DNA from: E44-bin88 sp050123275
GTDB lineage: Bacteria > Chloroflexota > Dehalococcoidia > Dehalococcoidales > BS750m-G39
Direction: 5' to 3'
DNA length: 64,000 nucleotides
Assembly: GCA_050123275.1 (NCBI GenBank)
Contig: JASFHK010000005.1
Coordinates: forward strand, 41,313-105,312
Below, in pieces: positions 14,120-23,445 of this stretch. The first letter of the stretch is position 1. Each line of letters begins with the position of its first letter. The notes beneath the pieces were generated by a model. It worked only from the letters and a program-made list of their open reading frames with translations. It had not been told where the DNA came from and searched no databases. Made by a program: the position numbers and the translations under genes.

Positions 14120-17100
14120 TTAGCCTCTACTCCTTCGGTAGCGCAGTGCCGTGAAGCCCAATCCGATGACCACGATGGCGATGATGACGTAGAGCCACCA
14201 GAGGCTACCCGACTTCACGGTGAAGACACCGGTCAGTCCGGCCACGGAGGCTTCGTAGGTGCCGGTGGTATCGGCGCTCACGGCGAAGCTAACCGGTTGG
14301 CTCTGGCCGCCGCTAAGCGTCACGACCTTGCTATCGACCACGTCGCCGTTAATCTGAAGCTCGGCGGTATAGGTGCCGGACTCTTCGCCGTCGTTAGCCA
14401 CGTTGAGGCTGATGGTGACGGTCTCTCCCGTCGAAGCCTCGGAAGGCGAGATGTTCAGGCTGCTGGCCGTGAAATTGGCCGGTGCCGGAGGTGTGGCCGG
14501 AGGTTCGGGAGTAGGTTCGGCCTCGGGCATGGTAGCCAGTACCACGAACGGGGAGGCGAAGTATTCGGCTACGCCGGTGGCGACACCGACTTCAGCAACA
14601 CGGCCCGGGTCGGGCGGTAGTATCACCCAGTGACCCTCGGCGTGGCTGTAGAAGGCGATAACCGGGTCGGTAGCGCCTATCGGTAACAGTGCCGGGTCGT
14701 AGTGGAGCAGCACCGAAGCCGTCGGGTTGAAGTAGGTGACCAGCTGGCATTCCAGTTGCTGCATTCTATCCTTGTAGCCGGTGAAGTCGTAGATGGGGCC
14801 GACTAAGGTCATGCCCTCGGGCGGGTCGAGATTCTCTTCGGAGAGGCTCATGACGATGATCTTCGGGTAGCAGTCGCAGCCTTCGCAGTCGCCGCAGAGC
14901 ACTACCGTATCCTCTTGCAGCTCGAGCAGGTGCAGCAGGTTCTCGTCGTAAGCCATGGCCTGTTCGAGAGTGCAGTTCTCGCAGCAGTCTATTTCGACCA
15001 TCGTTCTCTCACCGAGCATGTCGATGATGAGGTAACAGCGGTCGACGTCAGGACCGCCGCCGCCGCCGCCGCCGCCACTTCTGACCAGTATGGTTACTTC
15101 GTCAGTGGCGACGCAGCCGTTGGCGTCCGTTACGGTCACGGTGTAGGTCGTGGTGACCGTGGGCGAAGCGACGGGGTTAGCCAGCGCGGCGTCGTCCAGG
15201 CTATCGGACGGCGTCCAGCTGTAGGTATAGCTTGGGGTTCCACCCGAAGCGGTGGGATCACCGCCGATTGCTGCCGAGCCGCCCAGTAAAATGACCTGGT
15301 CGGCACCGGCATCGGCTACCGGCAACGGGTAGACGGTGAAGTCGGCGGTATTTCTGCATTCGCAGCCGTTGGCGTTGGTAACGGTAACCCCGATGGTTAC
15401 GTCACCGGCGGCGCCAACATCGAAGGTCATGCTATTGGTGTCAGCCCCGGAGGTAATGGTGGCGTCTCCGGAAACGATAGTCCAGGCGTAGGTGGCGTCA
15501 ACGCCGGCATCGGCTACCGAAGCGGTAATACCGGTGCTGTCGGCGCAGGTGCCTTCACCCGGCAGGGTTATTTCGCAATCGGGGCTCTCATGAACGGGAA
15601 TGGTGACACTGTTCTCGCAGATGCAGCCGTTGGCGTTGGTAACCTGGATCGCGATGTTGATTTCGCCAAAGTAATAGGCATCGGCGTCGAATGTCATGCA
15701 GTTGTCGGTCACAATGACATTGGTAATGTCACCACCATGCTTCCATTCGTAAGTAGCGCCAGTACCAGCGTCGGGCACGCAGACGAGGTGTCCGGTGCTG
15801 AGTTCGCAGACACCAGCCTCCGGTTCGAAGTTGAAGCTAAAGGTGCAGTCGGGGTTCTCGTTGATATTGACCACCTTGGTGCAGGTGCTGGAGCAGCCGG
15901 TTGCAGGATTGGTAACCGTCACCTCAAGAGTGAGGGAAGTACCAAGGTCATAGTCACCGGCGGTAAAGCCAACCGAGCTTTGGTCGGTGGGGCCGTCAAG
16001 GGTACCGTTACCGCTAATCGACCAAGCGTAAGTGTAACCCGATACCTCTGTTACCGAGGCGGTATCACTATTGCCCTCGCATATGGCGTCGGGAGCGGTG
16101 ATGTCGCAATTCGGGTTGGGGTTGACGGTGATATCGGCGCTGCTGGTGCAGAAGCATTGGGTCTGGGTGTTAGTGACCGTCACCTCGAGATGGATGTTGC
16201 CGGTGGTGGTAACGTCATCGGCATTGAAGGTTACCTCTCTGGTACCCGTGCCGGTGACGCTGTTGACATCGCCGGTAACCGTCCAGCTGTAGTCGGCGTA
16301 ATTGCCGACGGGCACCGAAGCGGTGATGCCCTGTGCGCCGCCGCAGACTTCAGACGGAGCGGTGATGGTGCAGTCGGGGTTGGGCATGATGCTGACCGTC
16401 TTGGTGCACGTCTTGGGGCAGTTGTGGTCGCTGGTAACCGTCACCTCAAGAGTGAGGGAAGTGCCGCTGGCGTAGTCACCGGCTTCAAAGGTAACCGAAC
16501 TGCCGGTGGTGGAGCCGACAATAGAGCCGTTACCGGCGCTAACGCTCCAGCTATAAGTGTAACCCGATCCCGGCGTTACCGAGGCGGTAGCCTGGTTGCC
16601 CTCGCATACGCTATCGGGAGCGGTGATGGTGCAATCAGGCAGCGGGTGAACGGTGACAGTAGATGTATAAGGCTCGCTGTCGCCGCAGGTGTTGGATACG
16701 ACCAGTTTAACGGTGTAAGTACCGGGGGTATCGAAAGTATGTTGCGGGTCCTGTTCGGTGCTGTCGACGGTACCGTTGTTATCGAAGTCCCAGGCCCAGC
16801 CGGAGACCGAGCCGACGGGGGAGGTCGAAGTGTCGGTGAAGTCGACCGTTAGTTCCACACAGCCCTCGGTGGGGTCGGCGGTAAAGCCGGCCGTGGGGAG
16901 CTTATCCGGGTCGGGTACGCAAGCGTCGTTCTCGCACATCTCGCACTCGTCGCAGCGAGGCGTGCAGTAGGTGATTTCAATTTCGTATTTCAGCCCGCCG
17001 GGGTTGCTTTCCACGGTGCCTGCATCCTGGCCGTCCAGGGGGCCCATGTACTCGTTGGCGCAGTCGAATTCGAAGTAGTTGGCGCCGGTTTGCAGCAGGC

Positions 17101-20100
17101 TGGTAATATTCCAGCTCTCCACGTTTTGCCAGCCGGAGCTATCGACGTAGGCCGAGGTCAGGTTACTGCTCCTCCAGGCGTCGTGTACCTGGGCGCTGCC
17201 GACGGAGGTGGAGTTGAGGGATACCTCGTAGCCGTTGTCGCAGGTGATGTGGAGGACGCCCTGGATGTTGGTGGCGTCGGCGGGTATGGTTATCGTTCTA
17301 TCGAAGTAAACGACGTCACCGTCCACCGGGTGCTCGACCTCGTAGGTCGTCCAGACCCATTCGGCTTCGGTGGGGAAGGTGTAATCCAGTGAGCTGTCCC
17401 AGCCGGAGGGGTCGTAGGCGACTACGGCGTTGCCGCCGCCGACTACGCCGGTAGCTGTGTCGCTAACGTAGGTATCGGTTACCGGGTCGTAGCAGTCGTC
17501 GCAGGAGCAATCGATTACGGTGATGTAGGCAATCTTCTCCTCGGTATCGTCACCGCAATCGTTATGAGCAATCAGGGTTACGGTGTAGGTACCGACATTG
17601 TTGTAAGTATAGGACGGGTTCTCATCAGAGCTTACGCCCGTACCATCACCGAAGTCCCAGTTCCAAGAGGTGGAGTCGGTGGAAAGGTTGGTGAATTGTA
17701 CCACTAGGGGCGCGCAGCCGCTAACCGGGCTGGCGCTAAAGTTAGCTTCAGGCAGCGGGTCAATAGTAACATCCCCGGTCGCTTCGCTGGTGCAGCCGCT
17801 GTTTTCACAGTTTACGGTGTAATGGTCATCTCCGGGGGTATAGTGTATCTCCGTGGAGTCGCAGGGGGATGCGCCGCAATCACAGCCGGCGCCGGCCGTT
17901 GTAGCGGCAGCCTGTACGTCCTGCTCGGTGGCGCCCTCGCAGACGGTAATCGGCGGGGCGGTACCGATGGGCGAAGTATTGACGGTGACCGTCATGCTGT
18001 CGCTGCTGGTGCAGCCCTCATCGTCGGTTACGAGCACGGTATAGGTCGTGGTGCCGTAAGGCGCGGCGTTCGGGTTGGCCGCGGTCGGGTTGTTCAGGCC
18101 GTCGGTCGGAGTCCAGCTGTAGGTATAAGGAGGGGTGCCGTCCGAAGCGGTGGGGCTGCCACCTATCTGGACGGAATCACCCGCGCAAATTTCTTCATCG
18201 GGGCCGGCATCGGCGACCAGGTCGCAGATTACCACCTGGAACTTTTCGCAAATGGTAGCCGCGAACTCTGAAGCGTCATCGACCACTCTCACCCAGCCGG
18301 AGCTGGCGGGCGGCCAGGACTCTGGCGGATGCAGTGTGCCCGGCGTCGGCCAGACAATCGAATCTCTCAGCCATTCGCTTTCGCCGTTGGATTCGCCGAT
18401 AAACTCGGCGTCTATTTCATCCTGGTCGGTGGTCATGCCCAGTGTGCTGAGGAGGTAGTTGCGGGCAGCCACCGCGCTGGCGTTGGCATCGTCGCAGCCA
18501 TCGGTAGAACAGTTAGGGCAGGCGTTTTCGACATAGGAACCGCTGTTGCAGCAGCGGTTGGGTATGCCGTCGGTTACTACGTTAATAGCCTGCTTGAGGC
18601 TGGTGCTGAAGCAGGGGGAACCGGCCAGTGTGTCGGCGGCCAGGTTGAGGCCGCAGGCCAGCGGGGTGTAGCCGGTCATCTGGGTAATGCCCTGAATCTG
18701 GCTGGCCACAGTGCCGGCGTTGGCCGCGGTGATAACCACCGGGCCGACTTCAAGCACGGCGGAAGCGTCTGACATACCGCCGAACTGAATCACGGTCAGC
18801 TCGACCGTGCCGTCGTGCGGGACGCAGGAGCCTTCGTTTACGGCGGCGGCCAGGCCGTTAATCATGATGCTCCAGTTACCGGAAGTAATACTGGTGGAGC
18901 CGTCGAGAATCATGGCCAGCTGAATTTCCACGCCGCCGCAGGTCTCAATAAAGGTAGCGGTGACGTCTTTGTTACCGTCCATAACGATGGTTTCGGGGTT
19001 GGTGGTGCCGCCGAGGTCGCCCGCCCAGCCGGTAAAGCTCCAGCCGGGGGCGGGGTTGGCGGTCAGTTGTATCGTGTCACCGTAGTTACAACCTTCGAAG
19101 CAGTCGCCGGGGCAATCGATGCCGGCCGGGACGCTGGTGATGGAACCGCTGCCTATAACGTTTGTCGTCAGGCTGTAGGTGACGGGGAGAAAGACAGCGG
19201 TAACCGTCAAATTATCGGTCATAATAATAGAAGTAGGATTGGTGGAGCCGGACAGGGCGCCTTCCCAGTGGTCGAAGCCCCAGCCGGGAGGGGAAAGAGC
19301 TTGCAGCTGTACCACATCATCCGGGTCGTAGACGCCGCCGGGAGGGGTAAGATTAACCGAGCCGCTGCCACTGATAATCGTGGTCAGCGTATAGCCGGCA
19401 GCGGTGGAGTAGCAGACCTCGACCGGAACCCAGTCAAGGTTAACACTTGCCCACGACCCTCCTGATACCGCTGCAGTCAGGCGAACCTCCAGGTCGTTGA
19501 CAATCTCGTCGCGGGTCCAGGTGTGCCCCCAGGTATCGGTGGAGCCACCCACGGTATAGGTAGCTTCGGAATCGGTGAAGTCTCCTGCAGTATAGCCCAC
19601 TGTCGTCCAGTCGTAGCCTTCGTTCCAGGAGAGGTCGACAGTGAAACTGCCATTAGGCCAAGAACTATTGCCCCGAGCATCCAGCCTGACGGTGATGCCG
19701 TCGATGGTGGCGCCGGAGGGTATGGCGGAGAAGTCGTAGCCGTAGTAGTAGTGGGTCTGGTTGTTCTCGGCTGTCGCAGACCCGGGCCAGCCGCCGTCGG
19801 CGTAGGCACGTTCAGGGTCATCGAATGAGCCTGCATTAGCGGTGGGGCTTTGCCAGCCGATGCAATCGGAGCCGGGTCCGCCGCCGGTAACGGTAACGGC
19901 GTTGTAAAGAGTGGTTTGGTCATACCAATAACCGCCGCAACCATTATCTTCGTATGCTCGGAAATCCACGTTGTAGGTGCCGTCGGTCATGGGGGCGGTG
20001 ATAGTGAAGGTTTCGCTGTAGCTGCCATCGCCGCTATGGTCGGCATGGTCCACGCAGGCGTAACCTCCGCCGCCGATTTGCCAACTGGTGGATCTCCAGT

Positions 20101-20293
20101 CGTCGTTGCCTCCGTAACCACTCGTTGTCACGTTCATGACAACGGTGATGGTGGCTCCGGGAGCCACGGTGACGCTGCTACCGCCGTCCAATGTCACCGA
20201 GTCAAAGGAACGGGCGGCTGCCGCGGGGACAGCCGTCAGGAACATAGACAGCAATATCAGGACACCAAAAATTGAAAAAAGGGTACGTTTCAT
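14120..20293 (-). CDS. Giant cysteine-rich surface protein with vWA, PKD and repeat domains
   Basis: 2,057 residues: signal peptide (1-26, ending PAAAA), Ig-like and beta-sandwich domains (about 30-290), two GWSFTGWAG-type B-repeats (295-445), a von Willebrand A domain (about 450-690, metal motif DGSTS), PKD domains near 690-780, 850-930 and 1134-1210 (WNWDFGDG, WAWDFDNNG), five ~85-residue cysteine-bearing repeats (1218-1658), an eight-Gly run, a CARDB-like domain (1935-2025), and a C-terminal helix with an RYRRSRG tail. The chosen ATG 20293 has an AGGAG site; an in-frame ATG at 20362 lies at or upstream of the predicted transcription start. The protein should be exported and membrane-anchored, acting in adhesion or as a cell-surface layer component. 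High Cys content suggests many disulfides or metal sites. Confidence 0.85.
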   Translation of the reverse strand: MKRTLFSIFGVLILLSMFLTAVPAAAARSFDSVTLDGGSSVTVAPGATITVVMNVTTSGYGGNDDWRSTSWQIGGGGYACVDHADHSGDGSYSETFTITAPMTDGTYNVDFRAYEDNGCGGYWYDQTTLYNAVTVTGGGPGSDCIGWQSPTANAGSFDDPERAYADGGWPGSATAENNQTHYYYGYDFSAIPSGATIDGITVRLDARGNSSWPNGSFTVDLSWNEGYDWTTVGYTAGDFTDSEATYTVGGSTDTWGHTWTRDEIVNDLEVRLTAAVSGGSWASVNLDWVPVEVCYSTAAGYTLTTIISGSGSVNLTPPGGVYDPDDVVQLQALSPPGWGFDHWEGALSGSTNPTSIIMTDNLTVTAVFLPVTYSLTTNVIGSGSITSVPAGIDCPGDCFEGCNYGDTIQLTANPAPGWSFTGWAGDLGGTTNPETIVMDGNKDVTATFIETCGGVEIQLAMILDGSTSITSGNWSIMINGLAAAVNEGSCVPHDGTVELTVIQFGGMSDASAVLEVGPVVITAANAGTVASQIQGITQMTGYTPLACGLNLAADTLAGSPCFSTSLKQAINVVTDGIPNRCCNSGSYVENACPNCSTDGCDDANASAVAARNYLLSTLGMTTDQDEIDAEFIGESNGESEWLRDSIVWPTPGTLHPPESWPPASSGWVRVVDDASEFAATICEKFQVVICDLVADAGPDEEICAGDSVQIGGSPTASDGTPPYTYSWTPTDGLNNPTAANPNAAPYGTTTYTVLVTDDEGCTSSDSMTVTVNTSPIGTAPPITVCEGATEQDVQAAATTAGAGCDCGASPCDSTEIHYTPGDDHYTVNCENSGCTSEATGDVTIDPLPEANFSASPVSGCAPLVVQFTNLSTDSTSWNWDFGDGTGVSSDENPSYTYNNVGTYTVTLIAHNDCGDDTEEKIAYITVIDCSCDDCYDPVTDTYVSDTATGVVGGGNAVVAYDPSGWDSSLDYTFPTEAEWVWTTYEVEHPVDGDVVYFDRTITIPADATNIQGVLHITCDNGYEVSLNSTSVGSAQVHDAWRSSNLTSAYVDSSGWQNVESWNITSLLQTGANYFEFDCANEYMGPLDGQDAGTVESNPGGLKYEIEITYCTPRCDECEMCENDACVPDPDKLPTAGFTADPTEGCVELTVDFTDTSTSPVGSVSGWAWDFDNNGTVDSTEQDPQHTFDTPGTYTVKLVVSNTCGDSEPYTSTVTVHPLPDCTITAPDSVCEGNQATASVTPGSGYTYSWSVSAGNGSIVGSTTGSSVTFEAGDYASGTSLTLEVTVTSDHNCPKTCTKTVSIMPNPDCTITAPSEVCGGAQGITASVPVGNYADYSWTVTGDVNSVTGTGTREVTFNADDVTTTGNIHLEVTVTNTQTQCFCTSSADITVNPNPNCDITAPDAICEGNSDTASVTEVSGYTYAWSISGNGTLDGPTDQSSVGFTAGDYDLGTSLTLEVTVTNPATGCSSTCTKVVNINENPDCTFSFNFEPEAGVCELSTGHLVCVPDAGTGATYEWKHGGDITNVIVTDNCMTFDADAYYFGEINIAIQVTNANGCICENSVTIPVHESPDCEITLPGEGTCADSTGITASVADAGVDATYAWTIVSGDATITSGADTNSMTFDVGAAGDVTIGVTVTNANGCECRNTADFTVYPLPVADAGADQVILLGGSAAIGGDPTASGGTPSYTYSWTPSDSLDDAALANPVASPTVTTTYTVTVTDANGCVATDEVTILVRSGGGGGGGGPDVDRCYLIIDMLGERTMVEIDCCENCTLEQAMAYDENLLHLLELQEDTVVLCGDCEGCDCYPKIIVMSLSEENLDPPEGMTLVGPIYDFTGYKDRMQQLECQLVTYFNPTASVLLHYDPALLPIGATDPVIAFYSHAEGHWVILPPDPGRVAEVGVATGVAEYFASPFVVLATMPEAEPTPEPPATPPAPANFTASSLNISPSEASTGETVTISLNVANDGEESGTYTAELQINGDVVDSKVVTLSGGQSQPVSFAVSADTTGTYEASVAGLTGVFTVKSGSLWWLYVIIAIVVIGLGFTALRYRRSRG
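15316..16640 (-). repeat. Five tandem ~85-residue coding repeats inside the surface protein
   Basis: Each unit begins with Cys followed by TITAP, DITAP, EITLP or similar, has a second Cys about nine residues on (VCEGN, ICEGN, VCGGA), a Y-x-W core strand, an LEVTVT or IGVTVT strand, and a Cys pair before the next unit. Spacing at DNA level is about 260 bases. The last two copies are more diverged. Confidence 0.75.
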
Positions 20294-20360
20294 GTTCGTT
20301 CTCCTAACATGTGAGTGGTCGGTTTTGTGCGTGTAGTACTTTTGGTATTCAACTAGAACC

Positions 20361-20390
20361 ATAGTACCCCACCCACCAGTTTAATGTCAA
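20361..20390 (-). promoter_or_regulatory. Promoter of the giant surface-protein gene
   Basis: On the minus strand TTGACA (20385-20390) lies 18 bases before TACTAT (20361-20366). Transcription would start near 20354, supporting ATG 20293 as the true start. The remaining bases up to 20638 show no other gene; they are pyrimidine-rich without a clear element. Confidence 0.7.
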
Positions 20391-20638
20391 GAGTACTAAA
20401 ACTGTATTAAAGCCACATTACCCACCGTTTTCTGACGCCATCAGGCATATAAAGTACCAGTACTATAGGGATATTTTTGCCACCGGGCATCCCACTGCCG
20501 TAATGCCCCTTCCGTCACCCTACCGGAGTAAGCCCTACCAGAGTCATCCTACTAAATACCCCTCCAATCTACGACTATCTCGCTATTCTTCGCCAGGCAC
20601 GCCTGTGGGAAAATTTAAGTGTGATGAGGATAGGTGTG

Positions 20639-21691
20639 ATGAAGATACTACGGATAATAATACCGGGACTGGTAATCATCGTCGTACTGGCGATTATGGC
20701 CAGTATCGCGGGCCAGGACGACGCTGTGGCCGCCCGCCTGAAGGTGATAGCCCCGGCAGAGACCGAAGCCGACACCGTTACCGCTGTCACCGCCGAAGAG
20801 ACAGATGGCAACGCCGCTATGGTGGTACCGGTTGTCGAGAATTTAGCCCTCAACGACAGCTACGCCGATATGCAATGGGCTTTGAACTACATTAATATAG
20901 CCTCCCTGTGGCAGACGGACGGGGGCGGCGGGGTGATTGTGGCCGTGCTGGACACGGGTGTGGACAGCGACCACGAGGACCTTAGCGGCCAGGTGGTCGG
21001 CGCGGTCAACTTTAGCGCCAGCGACGGCACCGAGGATATTCACGGCCACGGCACCCATATCGCCGGCATTATCGCCGCCAACAGCGACAACGGGCAGGGC
21101 GTGGCCGGCATCGCGCCGGGCAGCCGCCTGCTCAACGTCAAGGTCGCCGACGACAACGGCTATTGCCAGTCATCGGCGGTAGCCGAGGGTATTATCTGGG
21201 CGGTGGACAACGGCGCGCTGGTTATCAACCTCAGCCTGGAGCTGAAAGAGCCGACGCCGGAACTGGAAGCGGCTGTCGATTACGCCTGGAGCCGGGGGGC
21301 GATAGTTATCGCCGCCGCCGGTAACGAAGGCACCCAGACGCCGGTATACCCCGCCCTTTACGAGAATGTTATCGCCGTGGCGGCCACCAGCCAGAACGAC
21401 ACGCTGGCCCCGCTTTCCAACTACGGCCAGTGGGTTAATATCGCCGCCCCGGGTAACGAGATATACTCGACATTGCCCGGCGACAAATACGGTTTCAAGA
21501 CGGGCACTTCCTTCGCCACCGCCCATGTCAGCGGTCTGGCGGCTATTCTCTTTAACACGGTGAGCGACAGCAACGGCGACGGCCGCCTCAACGACGAGGT
21601 CAGGGCGGCGCTGGAAACGGGCTGCCAGCAGGTCGGCGGTGTGGTGGAGTGGGGCCGGGTTGACGCCGCCCTGCTCGCCCTGAATGTTTAG
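20639..21691 (+). CDS. Subtilisin-like serine protease (S8 family), membrane-anchored or secreted
   Basis: 350 residues. An N-terminal hydrophobic segment (ILRIIIPGLVIIVVLAIMASIAG) acts as signal or anchor, and a short pro-region precedes the S8 catalytic domain. The triad is visible as Asp105 (VLDTGVD), His137 (HGHGTHIAG) and Ser291 (GTSFATAHVSG), with the oxyanion Asn229 in AAGNEG. DSNGDGRLND near residue 310 resembles a calcium-binding loop. ATG 20639 is preferred over GTG 20621 because GAGG (20626-20629) gives nine bases of spacing. It is divergent from the giant surface protein and could process exported proteins, but no link is shown. Confidence 0.9.
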   Translation: MKILRIIIPGLVIIVVLAIMASIAGQDDAVAARLKVIAPAETEADTVTAVTAEETDGNAAMVVPVVENLALNDSYADMQWALNYINIASLWQTDGGGGVIVAVLDTGVDSDHEDLSGQVVGAVNFSASDGTEDIHGHGTHIAGIIAANSDNGQGVAGIAPGSRLLNVKVADDNGYCQSSAVAEGIIWAVDNGALVINLSLELKEPTPELEAAVDYAWSRGAIVIAAAGNEGTQTPVYPALYENVIAVAATSQNDTLAPLSNYGQWVNIAAPGNEIYSTLPGDKYGFKTGTSFATAHVSGLAAILFNTVSDSNGDGRLNDEVRAALETGCQQVGGVVEWGRVDAALLALNV

Positions 21692-21748
21692 CCGACCCAA
21701 TTTAACTTAGGGTTACACTCCGTTTCAGGCAGCGGGGTTAACCAATTT

Positions 21749-21793
21749 AGAGTACCGGAGTTTGAACCTTACCATCTCCGGTGCTCTTTTTTT
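21749..21793 (+). terminator. Rho-independent terminator after the subtilase
   Basis: A 12-bp stem (AGAGTACCGGAG with CTCCGGTGCTCT, one G-T pair), a 15-base loop and a run of seven T residues. Confidence 0.85.
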
Positions 21794-21842
21794 ACCGCCT
21801 TTTTCCCTGCCTGCGGGGTAGTTAAAGTAAGCTAAAGTTATC

Positions 21843-21871
21843 TTGACACCAACCTTTCCGACTAATTATGA
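21843..21871 (+). promoter_or_regulatory. Promoter for the DUF5658-like membrane protein
   Basis: TTGACA (21843-21848) is followed 17 bases later by TTATGA (21866-21871). Confidence 0.5.
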
Positions 21872-21934
21872 TGATGAAGATTATCCCCGGGTGGTGTGGC
21901 GGGGGTGGGTTTTTACCAATTTCGAGGTGGGTTG

Positions 21935-22234
21935 ATGCCAGCAGCCTTGTTCGTAACGCTCAACGTGGTTGATGCTTTTTTGACTAAAACCGCGCTCCAG
22001 TCGGGAGCGATGGAATACAATCCGATAATGTCCAATGTGGGCAGCAGCATGCTCGCCAAGGGCGTTATCGCTTTATCCCTCGCCTTTCTGCTCTACTACT
22101 TCCGGCAGCGGAGGGCGCTCTGGTTTCTCAACATCGGCCTCCTCTGCGTCGTCCTCTGGAACATGTGCACCTGCTTCATCATGGAAGGGGCTTCGCCTAA
22201 CTCCGCCGTGGCCCTCTTTGCCCTCTTCGGCTAA
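21935..22234 (+). CDS. Small multi-helix membrane protein (DUF5658-like)
   Basis: 99 residues with three hydrophobic segments (ALFVTLNVVDAFLT, GVIALSLAFLLYYF, WFLNIGLLCVVLWNMCTCFI). The NVVDAFLTKTALQSGAMEYNPIM start matches the DUF5658 pattern, in which an N-x-x-D-x-x-x-T helix is followed by ELNP. Function is unknown. GTG 21896 would lengthen the protein, but ATG 21935 has GAGGTGG just upstream and begins directly at the first helix. Confidence 0.7.
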   Translation: MPAALFVTLNVVDAFLTKTALQSGAMEYNPIMSNVGSSMLAKGVIALSLAFLLYYFRQRRALWFLNIGLLCVVLWNMCTCFIMEGASPNSAVALFALFG

Positions 22235-22239
22235 AAGCC

Positions 22240-23445
22240 TCAATGCTGGCTATCCAGCAAGTCCTGCAATTCCTGCCGGCTGGTCATGCCGGCGACGGCG
22301 TTGAGGAACTCCTCGATGGAAGCGCTCCTGGCCCGCAGCTCTTTCAGCTCGGCGCCGATGGGGCTTACCGAGGTCGGGTCGTCGGCATAGGCCCCGTGGA
22401 AGGCGAAGTAGGCCTGGTTCAGCTTCCGGATGTAATAGCCCATCGAGAGCAGGTATTGCCGCTTTTGCTCCATAAAGGCCTCGGCCTCTTCGATTTCCCC
22501 CTCGGCCAGGTAGGCGTCCACGGCCAGCCTTATCTGCCGTATCTCGGCGTTGAAGTCGAAACCGTCTTCGGCGGGTGGTGCGCCGGCATCGTAGTTGGGG
22601 TAGTACTTTTCCAGGACGAGGGCGCCGATTTCGCCGCTGACAATGCCCGCCAGCGTTTCGTTCATGGTGGCGATTTCGTAGTTGCGGTCGAGGCCGGTCA
22701 GGTCGAGCACGTAGCGGAAGCCCAGCGGTTTGAGCGCCAGGTACTGGTGCAACCACTCCTCGACGGCGGTGTCGATGGTGACGGGCAGGCTCCTGTCCTC
22801 AAGGACCAGGGTGGGGTAGAGCGCACCGGCGCCGCCCAGCGCCACCACCAGCGAGGAAACGCCCAGCGCGTCGGCCTCGGCCTCGATGCTCTCCCTTTCC
22901 TCCAAAGTCAGGTTGCCGCGCAGGTTTATCTCCCGCATACTCTCGATATGGTCGCGGGGGGAAACGACCAGCAGGTAGGGCAGCTCGCCCAGGATAAAAT
23001 TAACCGGCGGGAAGGTGACTTCGATGCTGATGCTTTGGTACCAGGGGTTGTAGATGCCCTGCTCGTTGAGGACATCTTTTATCTGTCCGGCCATTATCTC
23101 TTCGACGCTGCCCGCCAGTGCGGTGCGTTGCTCATCGAGGTCAGCCAGCTCGGCTTCTAAAGCAGCGGTGTCGCCCGTCTCGTCGGTGCTAATCCACCAC
23201 TCCAGCGCTCTCATCTGCTCCACCAGTTCGAAATAGTCCAGCACCGCGGCCGACGGGTCGGCGACATCATCGCCGCTGAAAAACTGCCGGGTCTCGTAGG
23301 CGAGTGCGTTGAACTCCCACTTGACGAAGTTGAAGCGGTAGGGCTTGACGATGTCGTTGAGGCTGTCGTCCAGTTCCGAGCCGGCGCAGCCGCCCGCGAG
23401 CAGGCATACCGCCAGCAGGGTAAAGACAATCGCTTTCAGTTTCAA
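22240..23445 (-). CDS. Putative lipoprotein, degenerate metallopeptidase-like
   Basis: 401 residues with a lipoprotein signal (VFTLLAVCLLAGGC, lipobox Cys at 20). Most of the mature part is helical. Near residues 228-232 it reads EEWLH where a gluzincin metallopeptidase would have HExxH, and about 30 residues later NETLAGIVSGEIG resembles the third-ligand helix (NExxA...E). The first zinc ligand would thus be Glu instead of His, so activity is doubtful. The start is TTG 23445, overlapping the stop of the Sir2 gene as TTGA, so the two are translationally coupled. No family name can be given with confidence. Confidence 0.7.
   Translation of the reverse strand: MKLKAIVFTLLAVCLLAGGCAGSELDDSLNDIVKPYRFNFVKWEFNALAYETRQFFSGDDVADPSAAVLDYFELVEQMRALEWWISTDETGDTAALEAELADLDEQRTALAGSVEEIMAGQIKDVLNEQGIYNPWYQSISIEVTFPPVNFILGELPYLLVVSPRDHIESMREINLRGNLTLEERESIEAEADALGVSSLVVALGGAGALYPTLVLEDRSLPVTIDTAVEEWLHQYLALKPLGFRYVLDLTGLDRNYEIATMNETLAGIVSGEIGALVLEKYYPNYDAGAPPAEDGFDFNAEIRQIRLAVDAYLAEGEIEEAEAFMEQKRQYLLSMGYYIRKLNQAYFAFHGAYADDPTSVSPIGAELKELRARSASIEEFLNAVAGMTSRQELQDLLDSQH

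Noticed and set aside
15054..15076. (CCG)n microsatellite as a phase-variable switch
   Set aside because: The repeat is trinucleotide and in frame, so length changes would only alter the Gly run and not switch the gene off.
15590..16852. Long plus-strand open frame (about 420 codons) opposite the giant surface protein
   Set aside because: It has low-complexity Gly/Val/Asp composition typical of antisense frames of GC-rich genes, no ribosome site, and the minus strand there encodes clear PKD and repeat domains.
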